This document shows positions 1 through 5,451 of a stretch of 5,475 bases of DNA, in pieces. The notes under the pieces are model-generated. The model ran no database searches, was not told the origin of the DNA, and saw only the letters and a list, made by a program, of their open reading frames with translations. How positions within the stretch are numbered: the first letter of the stretch is position 1; each line of letters begins with the position of its first letter. A program made the translations under genes and the position numbers. This DNA is from Phycisphaerales bacterium UBA2421 (GTDB taxonomy: Bacteria; Planctomycetota; Phycisphaerae; Tepidisphaerales; Tepidisphaeraceae), in the NCBI GenBank assembly GCA_002343075.1, contig DDRH01000067.1, positions 92,225 through 97,699 on the forward strand, given 5' to 3'.

Positions 1-1
1 T

Positions 2-76
2 ATGAATGATGAATGGGGAGGACGGTGCGCGCTTGGCCTGGGTGCCCTGAAATGCCCGGAAATGCCCGATTTTTGA
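2..76 (+). other. short open frame at left edge, possible 3' end of an upstream gene
   Basis: The frame starting at position 2 is open from the window edge to TGA at 74-76 and encodes at most 24 residues from the visible ATG (begins MNDEWGG, ends EMPDF). It has no recognisable domain. It could be the tail of a gene that starts left of the window, or chance. The stretch 1-128 otherwise contains only a tandem decamer and a hairpin, described separately. No convincing promoter is visible there. Confidence 0.15.
49..68. repeat. perfect tandem decamer, two copies
   Basis: GAAATGCCCG occurs at 49-58 and again immediately at 59-68. A 10-base period equals about one helical turn, so the two copies would face the same side of the DNA, as operator half-sites can. 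No regulator gene is visible nearby and two copies may be chance, so function is not claimed. Confidence 0.5.
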
Positions 77-86
77 AAATAGCGGG
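65..86. repeat. imperfect inverted repeat / hairpin upstream of the glycosylasparaginase gene
   Basis: CCCGATTT (65-72) can pair with AAAT (77-80) plus CGGG (83-86), leaving a four-base loop TTGA and a two-base bulge at 81-82. On the plus strand no T-run follows, so it is a poor match to an intrinsic terminator. It could be a terminator remnant for a gene to the left or a protein-binding palindrome. Confidence 0.3.
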
Positions 87-128
87 AACTACTTAGCCTG
101 AGAATTTTTCGCTCCTGCATGTGGAGGC

Positions 129-239
129 TTGCTGCGCGGGTGGTGGTCGTCGGGTCGTACGGCGGCACTTGTGGCGGTAGCAATCGGCGTTGTCACGGCC
201 CGGTTGCTTCCCCAGAACGCGGCGGGGACAATCGCTTGA
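129..239 (+). other. signal-peptide-like reading frame ending in TGA directly before the glycosylasparaginase ATG
   Basis: In the same frame as the downstream gene, codons from TTG at 129 read a 36-residue peptide. It has a basic, aromatic start (LRGWWSSGR), a hydrophobic core (TAALVAVAIGVV) and a short polar tail (ARLLPQNAAGTIA), then TGA at 237-239 followed at once by ATG at 240. This is the layout of a Sec-type signal peptide or signal anchor, and known bacterial glycosylasparaginases such as that of Flavobacterium (Elizabethkingia) meningosepticum are made with one. Three readings are possible: the stop is a mutation or sequencing error that removed the export signal, the frame is a separate tiny membrane peptide coupled to the next gene through TGAATG, or the hydrophobic look is chance in GC-rich DNA. 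No ATG start or Shine-Dalgarno supports independent translation. Confidence 0.3.
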
Positions 240-1139
240 ATGTCTAAGCCGCTTATCGTTTCGACCTGGTCGTTTGGCCAGCGCGCCAACCGCGCCGCGT
301 GGCCTATTCTCTCTGCGGGCGGGAGTTCGCTGGATGCGGTTGAGGCGGCGGCACGGGATGCTGAGGCGGATCCGGAGAACCATACCGTGGGGCTCGGCGG
401 GTACCCGGACGCATCCGGGCGGGTGAGCGTGGATGCGTGCATCATGGTTGCACCCTCGCGGCGAGGGGCGGTGGCGGGTGTGCGGCACCACCTGCACCCG
501 ATCAGCATTGCGCGAAAGGTGATGGAGCATACGTCGCACGCGCTGATTGTCGGCGCGGATGCCGATGAGTTTGGATCGCGGTATGGATTGCCGACGCAGG
601 ATCTGCTCACGCCCGCCGCTCACGAGGCATGGACGCGTTGGAAACTAAGCAAGGACAAGCCGACCGGGCCGATCGCCAACATTGAAGAGAGCAAGACCTG
701 GCCGGACGAAGAAGCGACGCACGATACGATCGGCGTGTTGGCGATCGACGTGCGTGGAGATCTGGCCGGGGCGTGTACCACCAGCGGGCTGGCGTTTAAG
801 ATTCCAGGGCGTGTGGGCGATTCGCCGATCGTCGGACACGGGCTGTACGTTGACCCCGTCGCGGGGGCGGCGGTGTGCACGGGGCACGGCGAGCTGGTCA
901 TGGGCGTCTGCGGCAGTTTCCTGGCGGTGGAGCAGATGCGCCGGGGCGCAACGCCCGGCGAGGCGGCCGCGGCGGTGATCGAACGCATTCGCGCCTGCTT
1001 CGATCTTCGCGACGACGATCAGGTGGGCGTGATCGCGCTCGGCAAAGACGGCCGCTGGGGCAGCGCATCGATCAAGGCTGGTTTCCGCGTGGCGGTGAAG
1101 TCGGGCGAGCGGGATGAGCTTGCCGACGCGGGCACCTGA
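240..1139 (+). CDS. glycosylasparaginase (N4-(beta-N-acetylglucosaminyl)-L-asparaginase), Ntn-hydrolase family T2
   Basis: This 299-residue enzyme belongs to the family that cleaves the GlcNAc-asparagine bond left after glycoprotein breakdown, releasing aspartate and the amino sugar. Family members are made as inactive precursors that self-cleave before a threonine. The cleavage motif HDTIG is at residues 161-165, which makes Thr163 the predicted nucleophile and N-terminus of the beta subunit. The other residues known from the Flavobacterium enzyme are present: Trp10 in VSTWSFG, Thr181 in CTTSG, Arg191 and Asp194 in PGRVGDSPI, and Thr214-Gly215 in CTGHGE. The glycine-rich loop GLGGYPDASG (51-60) is also typical. 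Length matches the mature family core, but no signal peptide is encoded from this ATG. The start is fixed because TGA lies directly upstream in frame, although a signal-like frame lies just before that stop. There is no clear Shine-Dalgarno. Family assignment is firm. Exact substrate (glycoasparagine versus other beta-aspartyl compounds) and cell location are inferred. Confidence 0.95.
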   Translation: MSKPLIVSTWSFGQRANRAAWPILSAGGSSLDAVEAAARDAEADPENHTVGLGGYPDASGRVSVDACIMVAPSRRGAVAGVRHHLHPISIARKVMEHTSHALIVGADADEFGSRYGLPTQDLLTPAAHEAWTRWKLSKDKPTGPIANIEESKTWPDEEATHDTIGVLAIDVRGDLAGACTTSGLAFKIPGRVGDSPIVGHGLYVDPVAGAAVCTGHGELVMGVCGSFLAVEQMRRGATPGEAAAAVIERIRACFDLRDDDQVGVIALGKDGRWGSASIKAGFRVAVKSGERDELADAGT

Positions 1140-1256
1140 CGGCTTGGCGGGCACGGAAAGAGACCGATTTCGCGCGCGGTGGGATGCGGCTTGGAGAGCG
1201 AGTGTTCGCCTCGGCGGTTTCTCGACCCTTTGCGTTGGTGGTAAGGTAAGAGCACC

Positions 1257-2603
1257 ATGACGACAGCCGAACTTCAACATAAAGACCGTGAACACCATCT
1301 TCACCCGTTCACGCACCACAATGACATGCACCAGTCTGGCACGCATGTCATCACCGGCGGTGAAGGGTGCTTCTTGTTTGACTCCGAAGGCCGGAAGTTG
1401 CTCGATGGGTTGGCGGGGTTGTGGTGTGTCAATGTCGGCTACGGCCGTAGCGAAATCACGGAGGCAGTCTATCGGCAGATGCAGAAGCTGCCTTACTACT
1501 GCAGCTTCTTTAACAGCACCACGGAGCCGGCGATCGAGCTTGCCGAGCGCCTGGCCGGCTTGGCGCGAGGCACGCGCCTGACGCATACGATTTTTTCCAA
1601 CAGCGGATCGGAGGCCAACGAAAGCGCGATGAAGCTGATTCGCGGGTATTGGAAGATAAAGGGCAAATCGCCAAGGAAAACCAAGATTCTCTCGCGCACG
1701 TTTGCATATCATGGTGTGGGGATTGCATCGACAAGCCTGACAGGCTTGCCGAGTTGCTATGCGCCTTTTGACCTGCCGCTGCAAGGATGGATTCATGTGC
1801 CGGGGCCATATTCGTGGGGCGCGAACAACGGAATGACGCATGAGCAATATGGCAATTGGTGCATTGATGAAACACGACGGATCATTGAGCGCGAAGGCGC
1901 TGACACGATCGCAGCGATGTTTGTGGAGCCGATTCAGGGGGCAGGCGGAGTGATTGTGCCGCCGGCGGGATATCTCGCGGCGCTTCGGCAGTTGTGCCGC
2001 GAGAATGATATTTTGTTCGTTGCCGATGAGGTGATTAGCGGCTTTGGCCGGCTGGGCGATTGGTTTGCCAGCACGATGTGGCAACTCGATCCCGACCTGA
2101 TGACGCTGGCGAAGGGCATCACCAGCGGCTATCTCCCGCTGGGCGCGACGATGGTGAGCAGGGATTTGACCGAGGTCCTAAACACCGGCGGCTATCTTGC
2201 GCACGGCTTCACCTATAGCGGTCACCCGGCCACCTGCGCCTGTGCGCTGGCGAATCTCGATATCATCGCGAATGACAAACTGATCGAACACACTCGAGAC
2301 GTCGCCGGGCCGTACATGCAACGGAAACTGGCGGAACTGCAAAGCCATCCGGCGGTGGGCGAAGTTCGCGGGTGTCAGCTCATCGGCGCGATCGAACTGC
2401 TCCCGCGCGGGGGAAGAGGAGAATTGGCGAAGAACCCAAACCAGCTCGGCGTGAAAGCGGCCAACATCGCGAGAAAACACGGAGTGATCGTGCGAGGCAT
2501 TCGCGACCTGATTGCGATGTCGCCACCGCTGATCGTAACGACGGCGGAACTGGATCAGTTGTTTGATGCGGTGGGGACGACGCTGGATGAGTTGTGGTTG
2601 TAA
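1257..2603 (+). CDS. class III PLP-dependent aminotransferase (putrescine/omega-amino acid:pyruvate type)
   Basis: This 448-residue fold-type I aminotransferase has the usual length for its group. Visible landmarks are the N-terminal HHLHPFTHHND (13-23), LDGLAGLWCVNVGYG (49-63), phosphate-binding SGSEAN (116-121), YHG (151-153) that stacks on the cofactor, EPIQGAGGVIVPP (224-236), ADEVISGFGR (256-265) with Asp257 binding the PLP pyridine nitrogen, and Lys286 in TLAKGITSGYLPLGA as the Schiff-base lysine. The N-terminal motifs and LPYY (78-81) resemble SpuC-like putrescine/beta-alanine:pyruvate aminotransferases. Enzymes of this type move an omega-amino group to pyruvate in polyamine or taurine/beta-alanine catabolism in the cytoplasm. 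The precise donor cannot be read from sequence. AAGG at 1243-1246 lies ten bases before the ATG and may be the ribosome site. Codons 410-419 (VIVRGIRDLI) are nearly duplicated at the start of the HicB-like gene at 3131. The preceding 117-base gap shows no clear terminator. Confidence 0.93.
   Translation: MTTAELQHKDREHHLHPFTHHNDMHQSGTHVITGGEGCFLFDSEGRKLLDGLAGLWCVNVGYGRSEITEAVYRQMQKLPYYCSFFNSTTEPAIELAERLAGLARGTRLTHTIFSNSGSEANESAMKLIRGYWKIKGKSPRKTKILSRTFAYHGVGIASTSLTGLPSCYAPFDLPLQGWIHVPGPYSWGANNGMTHEQYGNWCIDETRRIIEREGADTIAAMFVEPIQGAGGVIVPPAGYLAALRQLCRENDILFVADEVISGFGRLGDWFASTMWQLDPDLMTLAKGITSGYLPLGATMVSRDLTEVLNTGGYLAHGFTYSGHPATCACALANLDIIANDKLIEHTRDVAGPYMQRKLAELQSHPAVGEVRGCQLIGAIELLPRGGRGELAKNPNQLGVKAANIARKHGVIVRGIRDLIAMSPPLIVTTAELDQLFDAVGTTLDELWL
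2484..2513 (+). repeat. 30-base direct repeat, copy 1 (inside aminotransferase gene)
   Basis: These thirty bases encode VIVRGIRDLI (residues 410-419 of the aminotransferase) and match 3131-3160 at 27 of 30 positions. All three differences are third- or first-base synonymous changes (CGA/CGC, ATT/ATC, CTG/TTG). The following SPPLIV segment is typical of the aminotransferase family, so this copy is in its native context. Confidence 0.85.
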
Positions 2604-2622
2604 GCTGAGGAAATGACGATCC

Positions 2623-2904
2623 ATGAGCACTCTCTACGCAAGCATTCGAGCGGCGATCGCCGACGAGCGATTGCTGATCTCGTACCACGCCGACGAGCGG
2701 TGCGAAGAGCGCTCCCTGACGCCGTGGCAACTAATCGGCGAGTTTGATTCGGCCGAAGTTATTAAGGAAGTACCTGATAGCCAACCGAATCCTACGATTC
2801 TTGTCCGACAGCGATTGGCAGATGGTACAATCATTCTTGTTGTGTGGGCTTGGCTTCAGGCAGAGTCCAAAGCATTGATGGTCACGGCGTTCGAGCCAGA
2901 TTGA
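2623..2904 (+). CDS. DUF4258-type small protein, toxin-like candidate
   Basis: The 93-residue product matches the layout I know for DUF4258 proteins. It has a helical start, then the signature ISYHADERCEERSLT (19-33) with His22 and flanking Arg/Glu residues, then a spacer with VIKEVPDSQPNPTILV (46-61) and a final beta region ILVVWAW...ALMVTAFEPD. DUF4258 genes commonly sit beside small antitoxin-like genes and have been regarded as possible RelE/BrnT-like toxins, but no activity is shown for this protein. GAGG at 2607-2610 lies 12 bases before the ATG, a rather long spacing. The gene begins 19 bases after the aminotransferase stop and is followed 11 bases later by a small basic protein, as expected for a two-gene cassette. 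The 12-base string at 2658-2669 recurs at 2688-2699 in frame, giving ADER twice. It could instead be a regulator or a metabolic accessory protein. Confidence 0.75.
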   Translation: MSTLYASIRAAIADERLLISYHADERCEERSLTPWQLIGEFDSAEVIKEVPDSQPNPTILVRQRLADGTIILVVWAWLQAESKALMVTAFEPD

Positions 2905-2915
2905 CGAGCAATATT

Positions 2916-3134
2916 ATGGAAATGAAGCGAGAGAAGCGGAAACGATGGGTGCAGCGGGGGCGCTACGCGGTGGAGTTGGACATTGAGGTCGTGTACCCGA
3001 TGTCGGCCCCTGAAACTGCATGTATCGAACCCGCCACGGCGAAATGGATCGACGAAGTTGCCCGCCGCGCCGCCGCGGGAGACTTGGCGTACTTGAAGTC
3101 GGTGGGGAGAGTGTTTGAAGCGGTAGCGGCGTGA
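2916..3134 (+). CDS. small basic protein, possible antitoxin partner of the DUF4258 protein
   Basis: The product has 72 residues from ATG 2916; a second ATG at 2922 is also possible. It has a very basic N-terminus (MKREKRKRW), a beta-like stretch RGRYAVELDIEVVYP, and a C-terminal helix ending AAAGDLAYLKSVGRVFEAVAA. The pattern W-x-x-x-G-x-Y-A-x-E near the start and GDL...GRVF near the end resembles small hypothetical proteins often annotated next to toxin-like genes, but I cannot name a family with certainty. It has only one cysteine, so it is not a YgiT-type zinc finger antitoxin. It lies 11 bases after the DUF4258-type gene and overlaps the HicB-like gene by four bases (GTGA), which suggests coupled translation. 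No Shine-Dalgarno is evident. The basic tail could bind nucleic acid. The antitoxin role is inference from gene order. Confidence 0.6.
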   Translation: MEMKREKRKRWVQRGRYAVELDIEVVYPMSAPETACIEPATAKWIDEVARRAAAGDLAYLKSVGRVFEAVAA

Positions 3135-3160
3135 TCGTGCGCGGCATCCGCGACTTGATT
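3131..3160 (+). repeat. 30-base direct repeat, copy 2 (start of HicB-like gene)
   Basis: This copy supplies the GTG start and codons 1-10 of the HicB-like gene, reading (M/V)IVRGIRDLI. It matches 2484-2513 at 27 of 30 bases in the same codon phase, and similarity ends sharply after the ATT codon. The two copies are 647 bases apart and bracket the aminotransferase tail, the DUF4258-type gene and its partner. Confidence 0.85.
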
Positions 3161-3361
3161 CGAGTCAGCGAGAAAGCCGACGATGGAAGTTACTCTGCGG
3201 ATGTCCCTGATCTTCCCGGCTGCACGTCGGCTGGCGATGAGGTTGACGAAGTGAAGCAGCGTATCACAGAAGCCGTTTCGCTTTATCTTGGAATGCTCCC
3301 CGATCAAGGCGCACTTGTTCCATCTGTGATGTCGGCGATTGGCGTCGCGGAAAGGACGTGA
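3131..3361 (+). CDS. HicB-like small protein without adjacent HicA
   Basis: This 76-residue protein carries the HicB signature GSYSADVPDLPGCTSAGD (19-36), followed by a helix with regular spacing (VKQRITEAVSLYLGML) and a short G-x-x-x-P segment (GALVP). This is the compact RNase H-like HicB fold. HicB proteins neutralise the HicA mRNA-cutting toxin, and longer ones carry a C-terminal DNA-binding domain, which is missing here. No HicA-like gene is seen on either side; the DUF4258-type gene stands in the usual toxin position. The GTG at 3131 overlaps the previous stop, and an in-frame stop at 3116-3118 excludes much longer forms. The first ten codons (MIVRGIRDLI) duplicate the aminotransferase C-terminal segment and are not typical of HicB. 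The ancestral start may have been near TTG 3155, giving MIRVSEKADDGSY. HicB-fold assignment is good; antitoxin function is inferred. Confidence 0.82.
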   Translation: MIVRGIRDLIRVSEKADDGSYSADVPDLPGCTSAGDEVDEVKQRITEAVSLYLGMLPDQGALVPSVMSAIGVAERT

Positions 3362-3411
3362 CGCCAGGAGGGTGCAGGGTTTCATACTATCCACGCAGCG
3401 GCGGCGGACTC

Positions 3412-3588
3412 TTACCGCTGGCTCTGCCTCCAAGCCACGAAGGCGTGACCGCCAAAGAGGATCATCGCAAGAATCGACGCGAGGATGATGCGCGCCCAAG
3501 GGACCCAAAACTTAGGATACAGAGAGGCGTCGAAGAATGAACGCCATGCCCAGACCATCAGGCAAGCAACGATCCAAAACTCGATCAT
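3412..3588 (-). CDS. 58-residue two-segment membrane protein, family unknown
   Basis: On the minus strand, ATG (complement of 3586-3588) to TAA (complement of 3412-3414) encodes 58 residues. Two hydrophobic, aromatic-rich stretches are visible: residues 2-19 (IEFWIVACLMVWAWRSFF) and about 28-53, which includes RIILASILAMILFGGHAF. They are separated by a short loop DASLYPKF, and the tail is basic (WRQSQR). This is the look of a small inner-membrane protein. The frame stays open upstream into antisense helicase sequence, and a GTG at 3597 could add three residues (MVV). GGTGG a few bases before the ATG is a weak ribosome site. The gene fills the otherwise empty space between the HicB-like gene (convergent) and hrpA (divergent). 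The plus-strand frame across the same bases encodes charged, unremarkable residues. I do not recognise a family, and no function is assigned. Confidence 0.62.
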   Translation of the reverse strand: MIEFWIVACLMVWAWRSFFDASLYPKFWVPWARIILASILAMILFGGHAFVAWRQSQR

Positions 3589-3651
3589 GACAACCACCGC
3601 GTGTATGCACAGCTTCTCTCGCACAATCTGATTCTGCGCGCTGTCTACCGC

Positions 3652-5451
3652 ATGAGCCGATTCCCGCAGAGGTTTGAATCGAGTATTTTCTCCAAGTCCG
3701 TGCTTACTCCTTCGCAACACCTCTCCCCCGCCGACCGCCAGCGATTGCTGCCGCGGCCGACGTTTGATGATGCGCTGCCGGTGGTGCAGCAGCGGGAAAG
3801 CATCGGCAAGGCGATCATGGAGAATCAGGTCGTCGTGCTTTGCGGCGAGACCGGTTCTGGCAAGACCACCCAACTGCCAAAAATCTGCCTGGAAGTTGGC
3901 CGGGGTGTCAACGGAATTATTGGTCACACGCAACCGCGCCGCATTGCTGCAAGGTCGGTCGCCGTTCGGCTGGCAGCGGAGTTGCAGAGCGGCATCGGAC
4001 ATGTGGTCGGGTACAAGGTGCGGTTTAGCGATCACGTTACGCCGAATTGCTACATCAAGCTGATGACCGACGGTATCCTGCTTGCCGAAACGCAGGGGGA
4101 CGCACTGCTCCGGCAGTACGACACGCTGATCATCGATGAGGCGCACGAACGATCGCTCAATATCGATTTTCTCATCGGCTACCTGAAGCAGCTTTTGCCC
4201 CGCCGACCTGATCTGAAGCTCATCATCACGAGTGCAACGATTGACCCACAGCGGTTTAGCAGGCACTTTGGGGGCGCGCCTGTGCTTGAAGTTTCCGGGC
4301 GCACCTACCCGGTTGAAACGCGCTATAGGCCGCTAAACTCCGAGAATGACGAAGACGCAGAGCTGCAACTCCCCGAGGCCATTCTCGCCGCGGTTGACGA
4401 ACTGGCTGCTGATGGTCCGGGCGACATGCTGATATTTCTGCCGGGCGAGCGCGATATCCGCGACACCGCGGAGCTGTTGCGAAAACACCATCCGCCGCAG
4501 ACGCAAATTCTTCCTCTCTATGCGCGGCTGAACTTCGAAGAGCAGATGCAGGTGTTTCAGCCCAGCCCTCATCGTCGCATCGTGCTCGCGACAAATGTCG
4601 CCGAGACAAGCGTGACGGTGCCGGGTATCCGTTACGTGATTGACCCGGGACTGGCCCGGATGAGCCGATACAACGCGCGCACGAAAGTGCAGCGGCTGCC
4701 GATTGAGACAATCAGCCAGGCGAGCGCCAATCAGCGCGCTGGCCGCTGCGGGCGGGTGGGACCGGGCATTTGCATTCGACTCTACAGCGAAGATGACTTC
4801 GCCCGCAGAGAGACATTTACGCAACCAGAAATCCTGCGAACCAATCTCGCCGCGGTGATATTGCAGATGGCGGCGCTGCGTCTGGGCGATGTCAGTCAGT
4901 TTCCCTTTATCGATCCACCTGACCCGCGGCTTGTGCGCGATGGCTACGCAACCCTGCACGAATTGGGAGCGATTGACGAACATAACGTGCTGACCTCGAT
5001 CGGTCGCAAGCTGGCGCGCCTGCCGGTCGATCCTCGCATCGGCAGAATGGTGCTCGCGGCGGTGGAGGAAGACTGCCTTGCCGAAGTGCTGGTGGTCGCG
5101 TCGGCGCTGAGCGTACAAGATCCACGCGAACGGCCCTTTGACAAGGCCGACACTGCCGACTTTCACCACGCACGTTTCAAGGATGATCAGAGCGACTTCA
5201 TCAGCTACCTGAAGCTTTGGGACTACTACCACGACCGGGCGAAGCACCTCAGCCGGAGTCAACTTCGGAAACTCTGCAAGGCCGAGTTCTTAAGCTACGT
5301 TCGCCTTCGCGAGTGGCATGAGGTGCATCACCAGCTAAGGACCATCGTCGCCGAGCTATCCCTGCCGCGGCAGCGAAAAAGGCGCCACCGGCCAAGGCCC
5401 CGCTCCTCCCCAGAACTCCGCTCGCGGCCACCGATCGATGGCGGGAATTGA
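3652..5451 (+). CDS. hrpA: HrpA-type DEAH-box ATP-dependent RNA helicase, N-terminal half, frameshifted
   Basis: The frame encodes 599 residues from ATG 3652 and is strikingly similar to Escherichia coli HrpA, a cytoplasmic DEAH/RHA helicase acting in mRNA processing and ribosome rescue. Helicase motifs are complete: GETGSGKT (65-72, ATP binding), TQPRR (93-97), DEAH (162-165), SAT (194-196), LIFLPGE (259-265), ATNVAETSVTVPG (313-325) and QRAGRCGR (361-368). The winged-helix and helix-bundle region follows (about 393-560, for example LREWHEVHHQLR). Family proteins are about 1,300 residues long, so this is roughly the first half. After VAELSLPRQRK the frame turns into an Arg/Pro-rich tail and stops at 5449-5451, whereas the -1 frame stays open to the window edge. 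GTG at 3601 would add 17 residues but almost meets the divergent small gene, so ATG 3652 is preferred. The N-terminus before LLPRP is shorter than in E. coli. No Shine-Dalgarno is visible. Confidence 0.93.
   Translation: MSRFPQRFESSIFSKSVLTPSQHLSPADRQRLLPRPTFDDALPVVQQRESIGKAIMENQVVVLCGETGSGKTTQLPKICLEVGRGVNGIIGHTQPRRIAARSVAVRLAAELQSGIGHVVGYKVRFSDHVTPNCYIKLMTDGILLAETQGDALLRQYDTLIIDEAHERSLNIDFLIGYLKQLLPRRPDLKLIITSATIDPQRFSRHFGGAPVLEVSGRTYPVETRYRPLNSENDEDAELQLPEAILAAVDELAADGPGDMLIFLPGERDIRDTAELLRKHHPPQTQILPLYARLNFEEQMQVFQPSPHRRIVLATNVAETSVTVPGIRYVIDPGLARMSRYNARTKVQRLPIETISQASANQRAGRCGRVGPGICIRLYSEDDFARRETFTQPEILRTNLAAVILQMAALRLGDVSQFPFIDPPDPRLVRDGYATLHELGAIDEHNVLTSIGRKLARLPVDPRIGRMVLAAVEEDCLAEVLVVASALSVQDPRERPFDKADTADFHHARFKDDQSDFISYLKLWDYYHDRAKHLSRSQLRKLCKAEFLSYVRLREWHEVHHQLRTIVAELSLPRQRKRRHRPRPRSSPELRSRPPIDGGN
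5376..5382 (+). other. A-AAA-AGG heptamer at the hrpA frame break, possible slip site
   Basis: In the hrpA frame the codons CGA-AAA-AGG place A AAA AGG at 5376-5382, which fits the X-XXY-YYZ form for -1 slippage. Re-pairing would read AAA-AAG and enter the open -1 frame exactly. No Shine-Dalgarno-like stimulator is found 8-14 bases upstream, and the downstream GC-rich stretch shows only short stems such as GGCC-AA-GGCC (5390-5399). A simple homopolymer error at the same run is equally compatible. Confidence 0.35.

Noticed and set aside
73..99. Possible sigma70-like promoter: TTGAAA at 73-78 and TAGCCT at 94-99
   Set aside because: The spacing is only 15 bases and the -10 box matches three of six consensus bases. 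This is not better than chance in this region.
645..2084. Long minus-strand open frame of 479 codons across the first two genes
   Set aside because: It lies antisense to two genes with full catalytic motifs. Its product is rich in Arg, His, Ala and Pro with no domain, as expected for a shadow frame in GC-rich DNA.
2844..2915. Longer N-terminus for the small basic protein starting at ATG 2844
   Set aside because: It would overlap the DUF4258-type gene by 61 bases and add residues that are only its out-of-frame translation. ATG 2916 just after the preceding stop is the natural start.
3396..3420. Inverted repeat CAGCGG (3396-3401) and CCGCTG (3415-3420) near the convergent gene ends
   Set aside because: The stem is six base pairs with a 13-base loop and no T-run on either strand, so a terminator call is not supported.
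3358..3540. Plus-strand 60-codon frame after the HicB-like gene
   Set aside because: It is charged and low in structure with no motif, and it overlaps the more convincing minus-strand membrane protein. It also does not resemble HicA.
4333..5262. Minus-strand open frame of 309 codons within hrpA
   Set aside because: It is antisense to strongly conserved helicase motifs, and its translation has no recognisable family or motif.
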